From Clostridia bacterium (GTDB lineage: Bacteria; Bacillota; Clostridia; Oscillospirales; Acutalibacteraceae), in NCBI GenBank assembly GCA_900757335.1, contig CAAENL010000232.1, forward strand, positions 1 through 6,419: a stretch of 6,419 bases of DNA, given 5' to 3'. Both the position numbers and the translations under genes were made by a program. The notes under the pieces were generated by a model. It worked only from the letters and a program-made list of their open reading frames with translations, was not told where the DNA came from and made no database searches. This document shows positions 1 to 5,687 of this stretch, piece by piece; position 1 is the first letter of the stretch, and the number at the start of each line of letters is the position of its first letter.

Positions 1-214
1 AAATTTTTGATTTTTTTGAAATGTCATAACCGATATAACTCAAACCTTCGCCGTCAAGTTCGAGTCCCTTTCCGACTAGATAGCGGTCAGCAAGAAGAGT
101 GCTTTTAGGCAAAAAAGGAGAAGACTGAAAATTATCGACTGCGTTCCCGCAAAAGGGACATATGTCTCGATTTGAATCTATTTTTTCCATACAATTCATG
201 CACAAAGATTCCAT
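1..214 (-). CDS. Zinc-ribbon Ser/Thr protein kinase-like protein, N-terminal 71 residues (partial)
   Basis: This is the start of a gene that leaves the window at base 1; 71 codons are visible. The ATG at 214 has a strong GGAGG ribosome binding site at 225-229, ten bases upstream. The protein opens with a small zinc ribbon of four cysteines (C5, C8, C19, C22; CX2C-X10-CX2C). A short linker leads to 'RYLVG' (44-48) and 'YIGYD' (60-64), the frame of the first strands of a bacterial Hanks-type kinase domain, where relatives read RYxIGxxLGxGGFGITYxGYD. Family knowledge: clostridial kinases of this layout carry a cytosolic N-terminal zinc ribbon. The glycine-rich ATP loop is poor here. Aligned to GxGxxG, the first two glycines are E52 and D54, and only G57 remains, so this may be a pseudokinase or an atypical kinase. 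The catalytic residues lie outside the window. The gene seems to have its own promoter and is probably not in the operon upstream. Confidence 0.72.
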   Translation of the reverse strand, partial: MESLCMNCMEKIDSNRDICPFCGNAVDNFQSSPFLPKSTLLADRYLVGKGLELDGEGLSYIGYDISKKSKI

Positions 215-254
215 AATATCTCAACCTCCGGAAAAATCAAATATTTAAAATAAA

Positions 255-261
255 TGTCGAA
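255..261 (+). promoter_or_regulatory. Candidate Spo0A box (TGTCGAA)
   Basis: TGTCGAA matches the Spo0A-box core TGNCGAA and is followed by an A run, as in many strong boxes. It lies between the predicted transcription start (about 294) and the start codon (214) of the kinase-like gene. Binding there would be expected to hinder transcription. A 7-base match can arise by chance, so only its position makes it worth listing. Confidence 0.25.
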
Positions 262-300
262 AAATAGTAATATGGATTATTAATAATATTATTGATTTTA

Positions 301-328
301 TTTTTACTTTTTACGCAACATTTGTCAA
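301..328 (-). promoter_or_regulatory. Candidate sigma-A promoter of the zinc-ribbon kinase-like gene
   Basis: On the minus strand a perfect -35 box TTGACA (323-328) is followed after 16 bases by TAAAAA (301-306), four of six matches to TATAAT. Transcription would start near 294, giving a leader of about 80 bases before the ATG at 214. The rest of the 215-364 gap is almost pure A/T, with a 12-bp palindrome AATAATATTATT at 282-293 near the predicted start. I see no convincing intrinsic terminator for the preceding flavoprotein gene in this gap. Confidence 0.5.
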
Positions 329-364
329 TATTAAATTTTTTTGATTATTAAAACTTCGCAAATT

Positions 365-946
365 TTAAAGGTCACTGTAAAGGAAATCTGTAATTTTTTT
401 TATCGTATTTTTATTTTTTTCGCAGTATTTTTCGGTATCAAACTCTAAGTCGTCCGTGTTTTTTACGCATAAATATTCGCACTCCGATGCGTTTAATAGC
501 TTTAGTATGGGATTTAACTGAAATTTTATAATTTCCTGCGTATTGATGTTTTTTGAACCTTGCGTGGTTAAGATTAATGATTTTTTTGGTTTTTTAACAG
601 GATATTTTATTCTTAGAGTGAATTTTTTATGGTAATATGGTTGCATTCTGTCCAAAATCGACTTTAAAGGAGCAGGGAACGATGAGTTATATATCGGGAA
701 AGCAAATATTAATATATTGGCATTTTCAATCAAATCATTAATTCTGTTCATGTCGTCAAATATGCATTTAAAGCTCTTTTTGCAAAAAGAGCAATCAATA
801 CAGGGCTTGATATTTTCTTTAAAAGCTTCCACTGTGTTTATGTTCGTTTCAGGAGCAGAAGACACAATAAATTTAAGAATACTCGAAGTATGCCCGTTTT
901 TGTGGGGAGAACCTAAAAATATAAGTGTATTTTTAAAGTTTTTCAT
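365..946 (-). CDS. NAD(P)H-dependent FMN oxidoreductase of the iron-sulfur flavoprotein type
   Basis: This 193-residue flavodoxin-fold protein is probably a cytosolic electron-transfer flavoprotein or quinone/nitro-compound reductase. The FMN phosphate-binding loop is 'GSPHKNGHTSS' at 12-22. A compact cysteine cluster follows (C49, C52, C55, C61; CX2CX2CX5C, then DDM at 64-66). This matches the CX2CX2CX4-7C pattern that binds a [4Fe-4S] cluster in archaeal iron-sulfur flavoproteins. The flavin-ring loop is 'FPIYNSSFPAPLKSILDR' at 83-100. The length is normal for the family. The ATG is two bases after the rodA stop codon, and no good Shine-Dalgarno is visible, so translation is likely coupled to rodA. 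It is the last gene of the znu-rodA transcription unit. The physiological substrate cannot be read from the sequence, and neighbouring rodA gives no clear functional link. Confidence 0.8.
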   Translation of the reverse strand: MKNFKNTLIFLGSPHKNGHTSSILKFIVSSAPETNINTVEAFKENIKPCIDCSFCKKSFKCIFDDMNRINDLIENANILIFAFPIYNSSFPAPLKSILDRMQPYYHKKFTLRIKYPVKKPKKSLILTTQGSKNINTQEIIKFQLNPILKLLNASECEYLCVKNTDDLEFDTEKYCEKNKNTIKKITDFLYSDL

Positions 947-948
947 AA

Positions 949-2109
949 TTAATCCGCATAACGTGAATTCGCGGGTTCAGTTGAGAGTATTTTTTTAGTT
1001 TCATCACGGTTAAGGTATATATTTTGTAGTATTCCCATCCCCAAATAAAGGCAAGCCGCAGAAGAACCTCCTACGCTGAAAAATGGCAAAGTAACTCCCA
1101 TAACGGGAAGCAAACTCAAACACATTCCAAGATTAAATATTGTCTGCGAAGCTATAAGTCCTATAAATCCGAAGCATATCAACGAACCATTAATATCATT
1201 GGATTTGTTTGCAATTTGACCTATTCTGAATATTAACGCAAAAAGCAAAACTATTATTAATAAACATCCTACAAAACCGAGTTCTTCTCCCGCGACGGAA
1301 AATATAAAATCACTTTCTTGAATAGGAACCACATTATTTGCTACTCTGGGGCCTTTAAAAAGTCCTGTTCCGAATATTCCGCCTGAACCTATCGAAAGTT
1401 TTCCCTGAATTTGCTGATAACCCATGTTAAGAGGGTCGGCTTCGGGATTCATTTGACTGAGTATTCTTTGCTTTTGATAATCCGCAAGTAAGAAATTCCA
1501 CGCCAACGGCATCATGAGAGCCGCAAAAGTAATAGCATACAGAAAATATCTGAATTTAACCCCTGCCATAAATGCCATTACTACCGCAATGCAAAGAAAG
1601 ATTATCGCAGCACCGTCGTCGCCCTGAAGATGAGTAAGAACAACCGGGATCATTGCATGCCCGACCAAGAAGCATAAACTTTTTAAATCGTTTATTTTTT
1701 CCCTTTGTTTTAATAAAGAAAGATGTCTTGAAAACGTAATTATAAATCCTATTTTTACAAGCTCTGAAGGCTGAAACGATATTCCTCCCGGCAGTTTTAT
1801 CCAAGCTTTTGCATTAACACCTGACGCACCTTCGATTGTAACTCCCGCGAACAAAGTGTAGACTATCAAAAGAATGCATCCTACTCCGATCCAAACCGAG
1901 AATTTCGATAAAGTTTTGTAATCCACCATTTGGAGTAAAAAAGCACCCACAAGCCCCATTAATATCGATATAGATTGAATTGTGAAATAATTGAAGCCCT
2001 CTCTTGAAACGCTTCCTACAAGCAGCAAACTGTAAACCGAAATAGCAAGAGTAATGCATAGTAAAAATTTATCACTGTATTTTATATAATTTTTCAGAAA
2101 TTCAAACAT
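949..2109 (-). CDS. rodA: RodA-type SEDS peptidoglycan glycosyltransferase
   Basis: This is a polytopic membrane enzyme of the SEDS family (RodA/FtsW/SpoVE) that polymerises lipid II into glycan strands, normally with a class B penicillin-binding protein. It has 386 residues counted from the ATG at 2109. Landmarks are 'KAWIKLPGG' (101-109) with 'QPSEL' (113-117), a GYQQ...G.GGIFG.G segment (230-249), 'ESDFIF' (265-270) with the conserved Asp at 267, 'EELGF' (275-279) and 'LPVMGVTLPFFSVGGSS' (334-350). The last motif, with GVTLPFFS, reads as RodA rather than FtsW. The family's usual QPDLGTA segment is 'QGDDGAA' here (162-168). A GTG at 2121 gives a four-residue-longer frame, but it has no ribosome site of its own and lies inside GGGTGA, which is well placed for the ATG. 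The gene follows znuB by 25 bases. No partner PBP gene is in the window. Confidence 0.9.
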   Translation of the reverse strand: MFEFLKNYIKYSDKFLLCITLAISVYSLLLVGSVSREGFNYFTIQSISILMGLVGAFLLQMVDYKTLSKFSVWIGVGCILLIVYTLFAGVTIEGASGVNAKAWIKLPGGISFQPSELVKIGFIITFSRHLSLLKQREKINDLKSLCFLVGHAMIPVVLTHLQGDDGAAIIFLCIAVVMAFMAGVKFRYFLYAITFAALMMPLAWNFLLADYQKQRILSQMNPEADPLNMGYQQIQGKLSIGSGGIFGTGLFKGPRVANNVVPIQESDFIFSVAGEELGFVGCLLIIVLLFALIFRIGQIANKSNDINGSLICFGFIGLIASQTIFNLGMCLSLLPVMGVTLPFFSVGGSSAACLYLGMGILQNIYLNRDETKKILSTEPANSRYAD

Positions 2110-2117
2110 AATTATAG

Positions 2118-2123
2118 TCACCC
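2118..2123 (-). promoter_or_regulatory. Ribosome binding site deciding the rodA start
   Basis: The minus strand reads GGGTGA, complementary to the 3' end of 16S rRNA, with eight bases between it and the ATG at 2109. It overlaps the in-frame GTG at 2121, which would otherwise be taken as the start of the longer frame. This favours the ATG. Confidence 0.55.
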
Positions 2124-2134
2124 GCTTTTTTGAT

Positions 2135-2983
2135 TTACATACTTATGTTGAGGGATTTGTTTATAAAAAAAGTAACAAAAAATATTAGGGATGAAATAAG
2201 AACTATTGTAGCTCCGGCGGACGTACCCATATAATATGAAAGTATCAATCCCGATATACCTGAAAACACTGAAAATAAAACAGACGCTATATGATACGAT
2301 TTCATATTTTTGACTAAATTTCTTGCAGATGCCGCAGGAAGTACAAGCAGCGAATTTATAATAAGCATACCGACCCACTTTAACGATATGGTTACTATCA
2401 TTGCTATAAGTATCATAAATAAATTTTTATAAAATTTTACGTTTATTTGTTTGCTTTGAGCCATGTCTTTATTGAGGCTCGAAAGCATAAGCTTGTTAAA
2501 CGAAAGAAACCAAATCATAATTGCCAAAACCAAAACAAATGCAAGTAAAATTATCTCGTTTTTTGTTATAGAAAGAATATCTCCTATTAAATATCCCGAA
2601 TATTTTGAAAAGCCGCCTCTTAGAGAAAGTATTACAATTCCCAGGGCGATTCCTGCCGAAGAAAATACACCTATAATCGTGTCCGAAGAAGATATTCCCG
2701 AGTCTATTATAGCCGATATTCCCATGGCAAAAATTAAGGCAAAACCAAGCATTGAGACAGCGTAATTTCCGATTCCGAGCATAACGCCTATTGCGATTCC
2801 CGTTAATGCACAGTGACCCAAAGCATCTGAAAAGAACGACATTTTATTATTGACTATCATTGTTCCGACGAGTCCAAAAAGCGGAGCAATAAGAATTATT
2901 GCCAAAAAAGCGTTTTTCATAAAAGTAAATTCTACCCATGAAAACGGAAGAAGCGTTTCCATAACAGAATATATTATTCCCAT
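2135..2983 (-). CDS. znuB: Zinc ABC transporter permease (ABC-3 family, ZnuB/AdcB type)
   Basis: This 282-residue integral membrane protein forms the channel of a metal importer. Its length and about eight hydrophobic segments match the ABC-3 family (ZnuB, AdcB, MntB). The signature is 'SFFSDALGHCALTGIAIG' at 49-66, where most relatives read SDALSHAxLPGIAxG. Other family-like stretches are 'SSDTIIGVFSSAGIALG' in the middle and 'NSLLVLPAASARNL' in the third quarter. The ATG at 2983 lies within the last codons of znuC, so the two frames overlap by ten bases (ATGGGAATAA). A good AGAGGTGA ribosome site precedes it. The tight overlap and order (binding protein, ATPase, permease) define the importer. 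Specificity for zinc over manganese is inferred from the neighbouring binding protein, not from this gene. Confidence 0.88.
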   Translation of the reverse strand: MGIIYSVMETLLPFSWVEFTFMKNAFLAIILIAPLFGLVGTMIVNNKMSFFSDALGHCALTGIAIGVMLGIGNYAVSMLGFALIFAMGISAIIDSGISSSDTIIGVFSSAGIALGIVILSLRGGFSKYSGYLIGDILSITKNEIILLAFVLVLAIMIWFLSFNKLMLSSLNKDMAQSKQINVKFYKNLFMILIAMIVTISLKWVGMLIINSLLVLPAASARNLVKNMKSYHIASVLFSVFSGISGLILSYYMGTSAGATIVLISSLIFFVTFFINKSLNISM

Positions 2984-3720
2984 ATTTTTTCACCTCTGCC
3001 GACTTCGAGTCCGAATGTTTCTCTTACTTTTTGACTTTGAATTAATTCCGACGCTTTTCCTGTTTCAGTTACGGTATGATTTATAAGAGCGTACGAAGTT
3101 GCATATTTAAGAACATGTCCCAAGTCGTGCGACACTAATATAACAGGCATGTGAAATTCTTCTCGCATAGACTCTATTATGCCATAAAACCTGCTGATTC
3201 CTTTTCTATCAACTGCGGAAACAGGTTCGTCAAGCAAAAGTATGTCGGGCCTTGGTTCAAGAGCAAATGCCAAAAGTACGCGTTGAAGCTCTCCGCCGGA
3301 GAGCTTTCCTATTGGTTTTTCCATATGATTTTCCGCACCTACACGTTTTAAAACATTGTAGGCGTTTTCTTTGCATTTTTTGCTGTGTCCGAGCCATACA
3401 GGTCTTGAAGAGTGATTTGCACAGATAAAGTCCAAAACGGTTATCGGAGTATTTATATCAAAACTAAGCCTTTGCGGAACATAACCTATTTTCGGAGAGC
3501 TGATTTTATTACCTTTTGAATCAAAAAATTCTATTGCTCCCCTATACTCCGAACTGTGAAGAATTGCCTTTAAAAGAGTTGTTTTTCCGGCTCCGTTTTG
3601 ACCTATAAGAGCCAAAGTTTCTCCGTGATTTGCACTAAGAGTCACATTATTTAGAATAATATGACCTCCGCGTTTTACCTGTAAATTTTTTATTTTTACG
3701 CTGCAATGACATTCGTTCAT
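2974..3720 (-). CDS. znuC: Zinc ABC transporter ATP-binding protein (ZnuC type)
   Basis: This 248-residue cytosolic ATPase powers the metal importer. All nucleotide-binding motifs are intact: Walker A 'GQNGAGKT' (40-47), Q-loop Q83 in 'GYVPQR', signature 'LSGGELQR' (140-147), Walker B 'ILLLDE' (160-165), D-loop 'SAVD' (168-171) and switch histidine H198 in 'VSHDL'. The 'YVPQR' context and the short C-terminal part are typical of the ZnuC/MntB ATPase group. The N-terminus 'MNECHCS' holds two cysteines and a histidine ahead of the first strand; I attach no function to them. The gene starts 20 bases after znuA, with an AAAGGA ribosome site, and overlaps znuB at its 3' end. I see no sign of decay. 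Confidence 0.9.
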   Translation of the reverse strand: MNECHCSVKIKNLQVKRGGHIILNNVTLSANHGETLALIGQNGAGKTTLLKAILHSSEYRGAIEFFDSKGNKISSPKIGYVPQRLSFDINTPITVLDFICANHSSRPVWLGHSKKCKENAYNVLKRVGAENHMEKPIGKLSGGELQRVLLAFALEPRPDILLLDEPVSAVDRKGISRFYGIIESMREEFHMPVILVSHDLGHVLKYATSYALINHTVTETGKASELIQSQKVRETFGLEVGRGEKIWE

Positions 3721-3740
3721 GTTTTTAATGTCCTTTTTGG

Positions 3741-4640
3741 TTAGTTAAGTGCGGATTCAAGCACTTCCATATTTTTTTTCATGGCGTTTATATAGGAATC
3801 TTTAGAATTGTCCCCTGTTACTGCAGGATCAAGGGTATATATTTTCGCACCTGTCTCTTTGGAAATAATTTCTGCAGAGCCGCTTGAGTACTGCGGTTCA
3901 ACAAAAAGAGCACAGGTATTTGTCTTTTTGATTTTATCTATTGTTTCAGTAAGTTCTTTTGCGGAAGGTTCGTTTTCGGGGTCGTGGTTTATGACGGAAA
4001 CAATATTAAGATTGAATTCTTTTGCAAAATATGGGAAAGCTTCGTGGAACGTAACAATATTTTTGTTTTTTACATTGTCAAGTTTGGCGTGCATTTCATT
4101 TTTCAAATTAATAAGTTTTGATACATATTCTTCTTCATTCTTTTTGTACTGCTCTTCGTGAAGTGAATCTGCAGCAATCAAGCCGTTTGATACGTTTTTG
4201 ACTTGTTTTATATAATTCTCGATTGAAACCCATATGTGAGGATTGTATTCATGATGATGATGGTGGTGTTCTTCGTGACAGTCTTCATCTTCTATTAAAT
4301 CTATTCCTGCTGAAGAATCCACAATTTTTACGGTTGGAAGCTCATTTGTTACTTTTTCAAGGAAAGATTCCATACCTGCTCCGTTGATTATAAATGCGGA
4401 AGATTTTTCAATGCGTTTCAGGTCTTCCGATTCCAGTTGAAAATCATGCAAACATCCCTTGTGATGCTCGGACATATTTAAAACCTGAACATCGTCTATT
4501 CCTTGAGTAAGATTTAAAGTCATTACATACACGGGATAGCATGAAGTTACAAAATTCATAGATTTTTTTTCGGTTTTTCCGCATCCGCAAAACGATACAC
4601 ACATAAAAAAAGAAATTAAAACAGTTATAATTTTTTTCAA
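3741..4640 (-). CDS. znuA: Zinc-binding lipoprotein of ABC transporter (ZnuA type)
   Basis: This 299-residue cluster A-I solute-binding protein captures metal outside the membrane and delivers it to ZnuB. The start codon is TTG. It is supported by GAGGT eight bases upstream and because it opens directly with a signal sequence (MKKII, hydrophobic core 4-17). The lipidated cysteine is probably C20 in 'FCGC', an imperfect lipobox since Phe sits at -3. Expected metal ligands are H65 ('LHDFQ'), H135 ('NPHIW'), H199 ('FHEAFPYF') and D271 ('LDPAV'). A His-rich loop lies between the first two (H122 and H125-H130), a hallmark of zinc rather than manganese binders. The protein ends 20 bases before znuC. 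An AT-only 14-bp palindrome (4654-4667) touches the ribosome site. Manganese or mixed specificity remains possible but less likely. Confidence 0.9.
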   Translation of the reverse strand: MKKIITVLISFFMCVSFCGCGKTEKKSMNFVTSCYPVYVMTLNLTQGIDDVQVLNMSEHHKGCLHDFQLESEDLKRIEKSSAFIINGAGMESFLEKVTNELPTVKIVDSSAGIDLIEDEDCHEEHHHHHHEYNPHIWVSIENYIKQVKNVSNGLIAADSLHEEQYKKNEEEYVSKLINLKNEMHAKLDNVKNKNIVTFHEAFPYFAKEFNLNIVSVINHDPENEPSAKELTETIDKIKKTNTCALFVEPQYSSGSAEIISKETGAKIYTLDPAVTGDNSKDSYINAMKKNMEVLESALN

Positions 4641-4648
4641 TTTAAACT

Positions 4649-4653
4649 ACCTC
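4649..4653 (-). promoter_or_regulatory. Ribosome binding site supporting the TTG start of znuA
   Basis: GAGGT on the minus strand lies eight bases before TTG at 4638-4640. The next in-frame ATG is codon 13, inside the signal-sequence core, and would remove the positively charged N-terminus. TTG is therefore the best start. Confidence 0.7.
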
Positions 4654-4661
4654 AAATAAAT

Positions 4662-4907
4662 TTATTTATTAAAATTTTCAGATTGATATTCCATGTTTTC
4701 TACAACTATGTCGTAAATTCTGCCTAGGCCGTTGCAATATTACAGTAATTTCCAAGATTCGTATGAAAGTGTATTTTTATCAAATTGCTGTCACCGATTA
4801 CGATAAGACAGTCGCCTTTTTATATTTTCGGTTATGTGTTTTCTGATTGCTTCTTCAGAAAGATTTTCGCCTTCTGTTAAAAGCTGGGTGTCAAATTTAA
4901 ATTCCAA
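4662..4907 (-). pseudogene. Decayed small gene resembling the C-terminal domain of FakA/DAK2-type kinases
   Basis: The first 30 or so codons after a TTG at 4907 read as protein ('MEFKFDTQLLTEGENL'), with GGAGGG eight bases upstream. The frame then breaks and soon hits a stop. A second frame continues 'KGDCLIVIGDSNLIKIHFHTN'-like sequence, and a third gives 'GRIYDIVVENMEYQS', ending at TAA 4662-4664. Joined, they recall the GDS/DxxLIKIHxHTN...VVENM pattern of the FakA/YloV C-terminal region, and small clostridial proteins of about 80-90 residues labelled as dihydroxyacetone-kinase relatives. Three lesions explain the breaks. There is one extra A in the run at 4817-4821. About four bases are missing near 4756-4757, where relatives have Glu-Pro before Trp. 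A TAA stands at 4740-4742 in place of a sense codon. Repaired, it would encode about 82 residues. It is the first cistron before znuA. The family match is from memory. Confidence 0.68.
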
Positions 4908-4939
4908 TTATAGTGCCCTCCTAAAAACTTCTCTGAAGA

Positions 4940-4960
4940 TTGATTATACATAAAAATCAA
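4940..4960. promoter_or_regulatory. Candidate operator: 6-9-6 inverted repeat over the znu promoter
   Basis: TTGATT (4940-4945) and AATCAA (4955-4960) form a perfect inverted repeat with a nine-base spacer. It covers the -10 box of the only promoter I see for the znu operon. The 21-bp size suits a dimeric repressor. It does not match the Bacillus Zur consensus (TCGTAAT-N-ATTACGA) or the AdcR box, so the protein bound is unknown. The site is A/T rich and could be chance. Confidence 0.35.
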
Positions 4961-4971
4961 CATTTTTAAAA
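4943..4971 (-). promoter_or_regulatory. Candidate sigma-A promoter of the znu operon
   Basis: A perfect TATAAT (4943-4948) on the minus strand has a weak -35, TTTTAA (4966-4971), 17 bases upstream. Transcription would begin near 4936, about 29 bases before the TTG of the broken first cistron. It lies directly after the comEA stop codon at 4976, and no terminator separates comEA from it, so some read-through from comEA is likely. Confidence 0.5.
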
Positions 4972-4975
4972 GAGT

Positions 4976-5356
4976 TTATTTAACCGTTACGCTGTTTTTT
5001 AATTTTTCAAATCTTTTTTCGCCTATGCCTTTGATGTTCATAAGCTCTTCGATAGAATAAAATCCGCCGTTGGTTTCGCGGTACTCTATTATTCTTTTAG
5101 CCATTGCCGGCCCTATTCCGTCTAAATTTTCTATGAGTTCTTCTTCTGACGCGGTGTTAAGATTTATTTTATAATTTTTAGAAGCCTTTTGATCAGAATC
5201 TTTTTTATGTTTGTCTGCGATAATATCTCCGGAATTTTGCACTACCGACGGCATTTTAGGAGTAAAAAACGCATTGTACCCGATAAGCATGGCAAACATT
5301 ATCAGGCCTATGCTTATAAGAATTTTCTCATTTTTATTTTCAAAATACTTTTTCAT
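4976..5356 (-). CDS. comEA: ComEA-type helix-hairpin-helix DNA-binding protein
   Basis: This 126-residue membrane-anchored protein probably binds incoming DNA at the cell surface during natural transformation. The N-terminus is basic (MKKYFENKNEK) with one membrane segment at about 12-31. A charged, low-complexity linker (about 32-62) follows, then the ComEA helix-hairpin-helix domain: 'INLNTASEEEL' (64-74), first hairpin 'LDGIGPAMAKRIIEYR' and second 'IKGIGEKRFEKLKNSV' near the C-terminus. It lacks the SLBB domain that Bacillus ComEA carries between membrane anchor and hairpins, so it is a short form. The ATG at 5356 has AAGGT six bases upstream and its own promoter. The partner channel gene comEC is not in the window. 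Other HhH proteins are possible, but the anchor plus NLNTA motif is characteristic. Confidence 0.88.
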   Translation of the reverse strand: MKKYFENKNEKILISIGLIMFAMLIGYNAFFTPKMPSVVQNSGDIIADKHKKDSDQKASKNYKINLNTASEEELIENLDGIGPAMAKRIIEYRETNGGFYSIEELMNIKGIGEKRFEKLKNSVTVK

Positions 5357-5383
5357 AAAATTACCTTGAATTGTTTTTATATG

Positions 5384-5411
5384 ATTATATCAAATTTTAT
5401 AAAATAATCAA
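5384..5411 (-). promoter_or_regulatory. Candidate sigma-A promoter of comEA
   Basis: TTGATT (5406-5411; TTGA matches the -35 consensus) and a perfect TATAAT (5384-5389) are separated by 16 bases. Transcription would start near 5377, about 20 bases before the ATG at 5356. The -10 box is followed by CA, giving TATAATCA, as at the znu promoter. A seven-base inverted repeat (TGATTAT 5382-5388 and ATAATCA 5404-5410) frames the promoter core. Confidence 0.55.
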
Positions 5412-5420
5412 AAGTTTCAA

Positions 5421-5558
5421 TCATATACTTAATATTTTGCTGTTTTTGAAGCGTAGATTAAAATTATCAATCAAGTCAATTATTTTATTTAAGTTCTGTA
5501 AAGTTAACGCATCAGCCAATATTTGTAAAAACCTATAAAAATTTTCAAATAATTTGAT
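5421..5558 (-). other. Unexplained stop-free stretch without a start codon, possible gene remnant
   Basis: Between the comEA promoter and the spoIVA terminator, one minus-strand frame stays open for 45 codons and reads with protein-like, helical character ('LADALTLQNLNKIIDLID' in the middle). It has no ATG, GTG or TTG with a ribosome site at its head and is preceded by TAA at 5559-5561. A neighbouring frame just upstream is open for about 30 codons, so this could be a frameshifted remnant. I do not recognise a family. In such AT-rich DNA it may also be chance. Otherwise the 5357-5687 gap holds only the comEA promoter and the terminator. Confidence 0.2.
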
Positions 5559-5623
5559 TTATTTGATATTTGGATCAAAATTTCCTTATAACTCTTCTAC
5601 TTTTCACTGTAATTAAGAATCTT

Positions 5624-5674
5624 GATAAAAAATAAAAAACACAAAAGCCTTTTTAAAATGACTTTTGTATTTTT
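5624..5674 (-). terminator. Intrinsic terminator of spoIVA
   Basis: On the minus strand the arms at 5662-5674 and 5635-5647 pair over 13 positions (core ACAAAAG with CTTTTGT, then a G-U wobble and five A-U pairs) around a 14-base loop. They are followed by a T-rich tract running down to about 5624. The wobble is a C-A mismatch in the plus-strand transcript, so the structure favours minus-strand termination. It begins 14 bases after the spoIVA stop codon. Confidence 0.75.
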
Positions 5675-5687
5675 AACTATTAAAACA

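Noticed and set aside
282..293. Palindrome AATAATATTATT near the kinase promoter start as an operator
   Set aside because: Pure A/T, short and in a nearly pure A/T stretch; not distinguishable from chance.
344..367. Terminator after the flavoprotein gene
   Set aside because: Only a weak seven-pair hairpin with a three-base loop and a wobble overlaps the stop codon and no T tract follows.
2118..2378. Short open frame on the minus strand within znuB
   Set aside because: It lies in another phase inside the clearly conserved permease gene and has no recognisable protein features.
3808..4161. Plus-strand 117-codon open frame opposite znuA
   Set aside because: It is the antisense shadow of a well-conserved gene; no ribosome site or family resemblance.
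4252..4275. Six-histidine run as a sign of an engineered tag
   Set aside because: It lies in the middle of ZnuA between metal ligands, uses mixed His codons and is flanked by further acidic and His residues, as in natural zinc-binding proteins.
4654..4667. Perfect 14-bp palindrome AAATAAATTTATTT as an operator of znuA
   Set aside because: It consists only of A and T in AT-rich DNA, overlaps the end of the pseudogene and lies between that stop and the ribosome site, far from the promoter; chance is sufficient.
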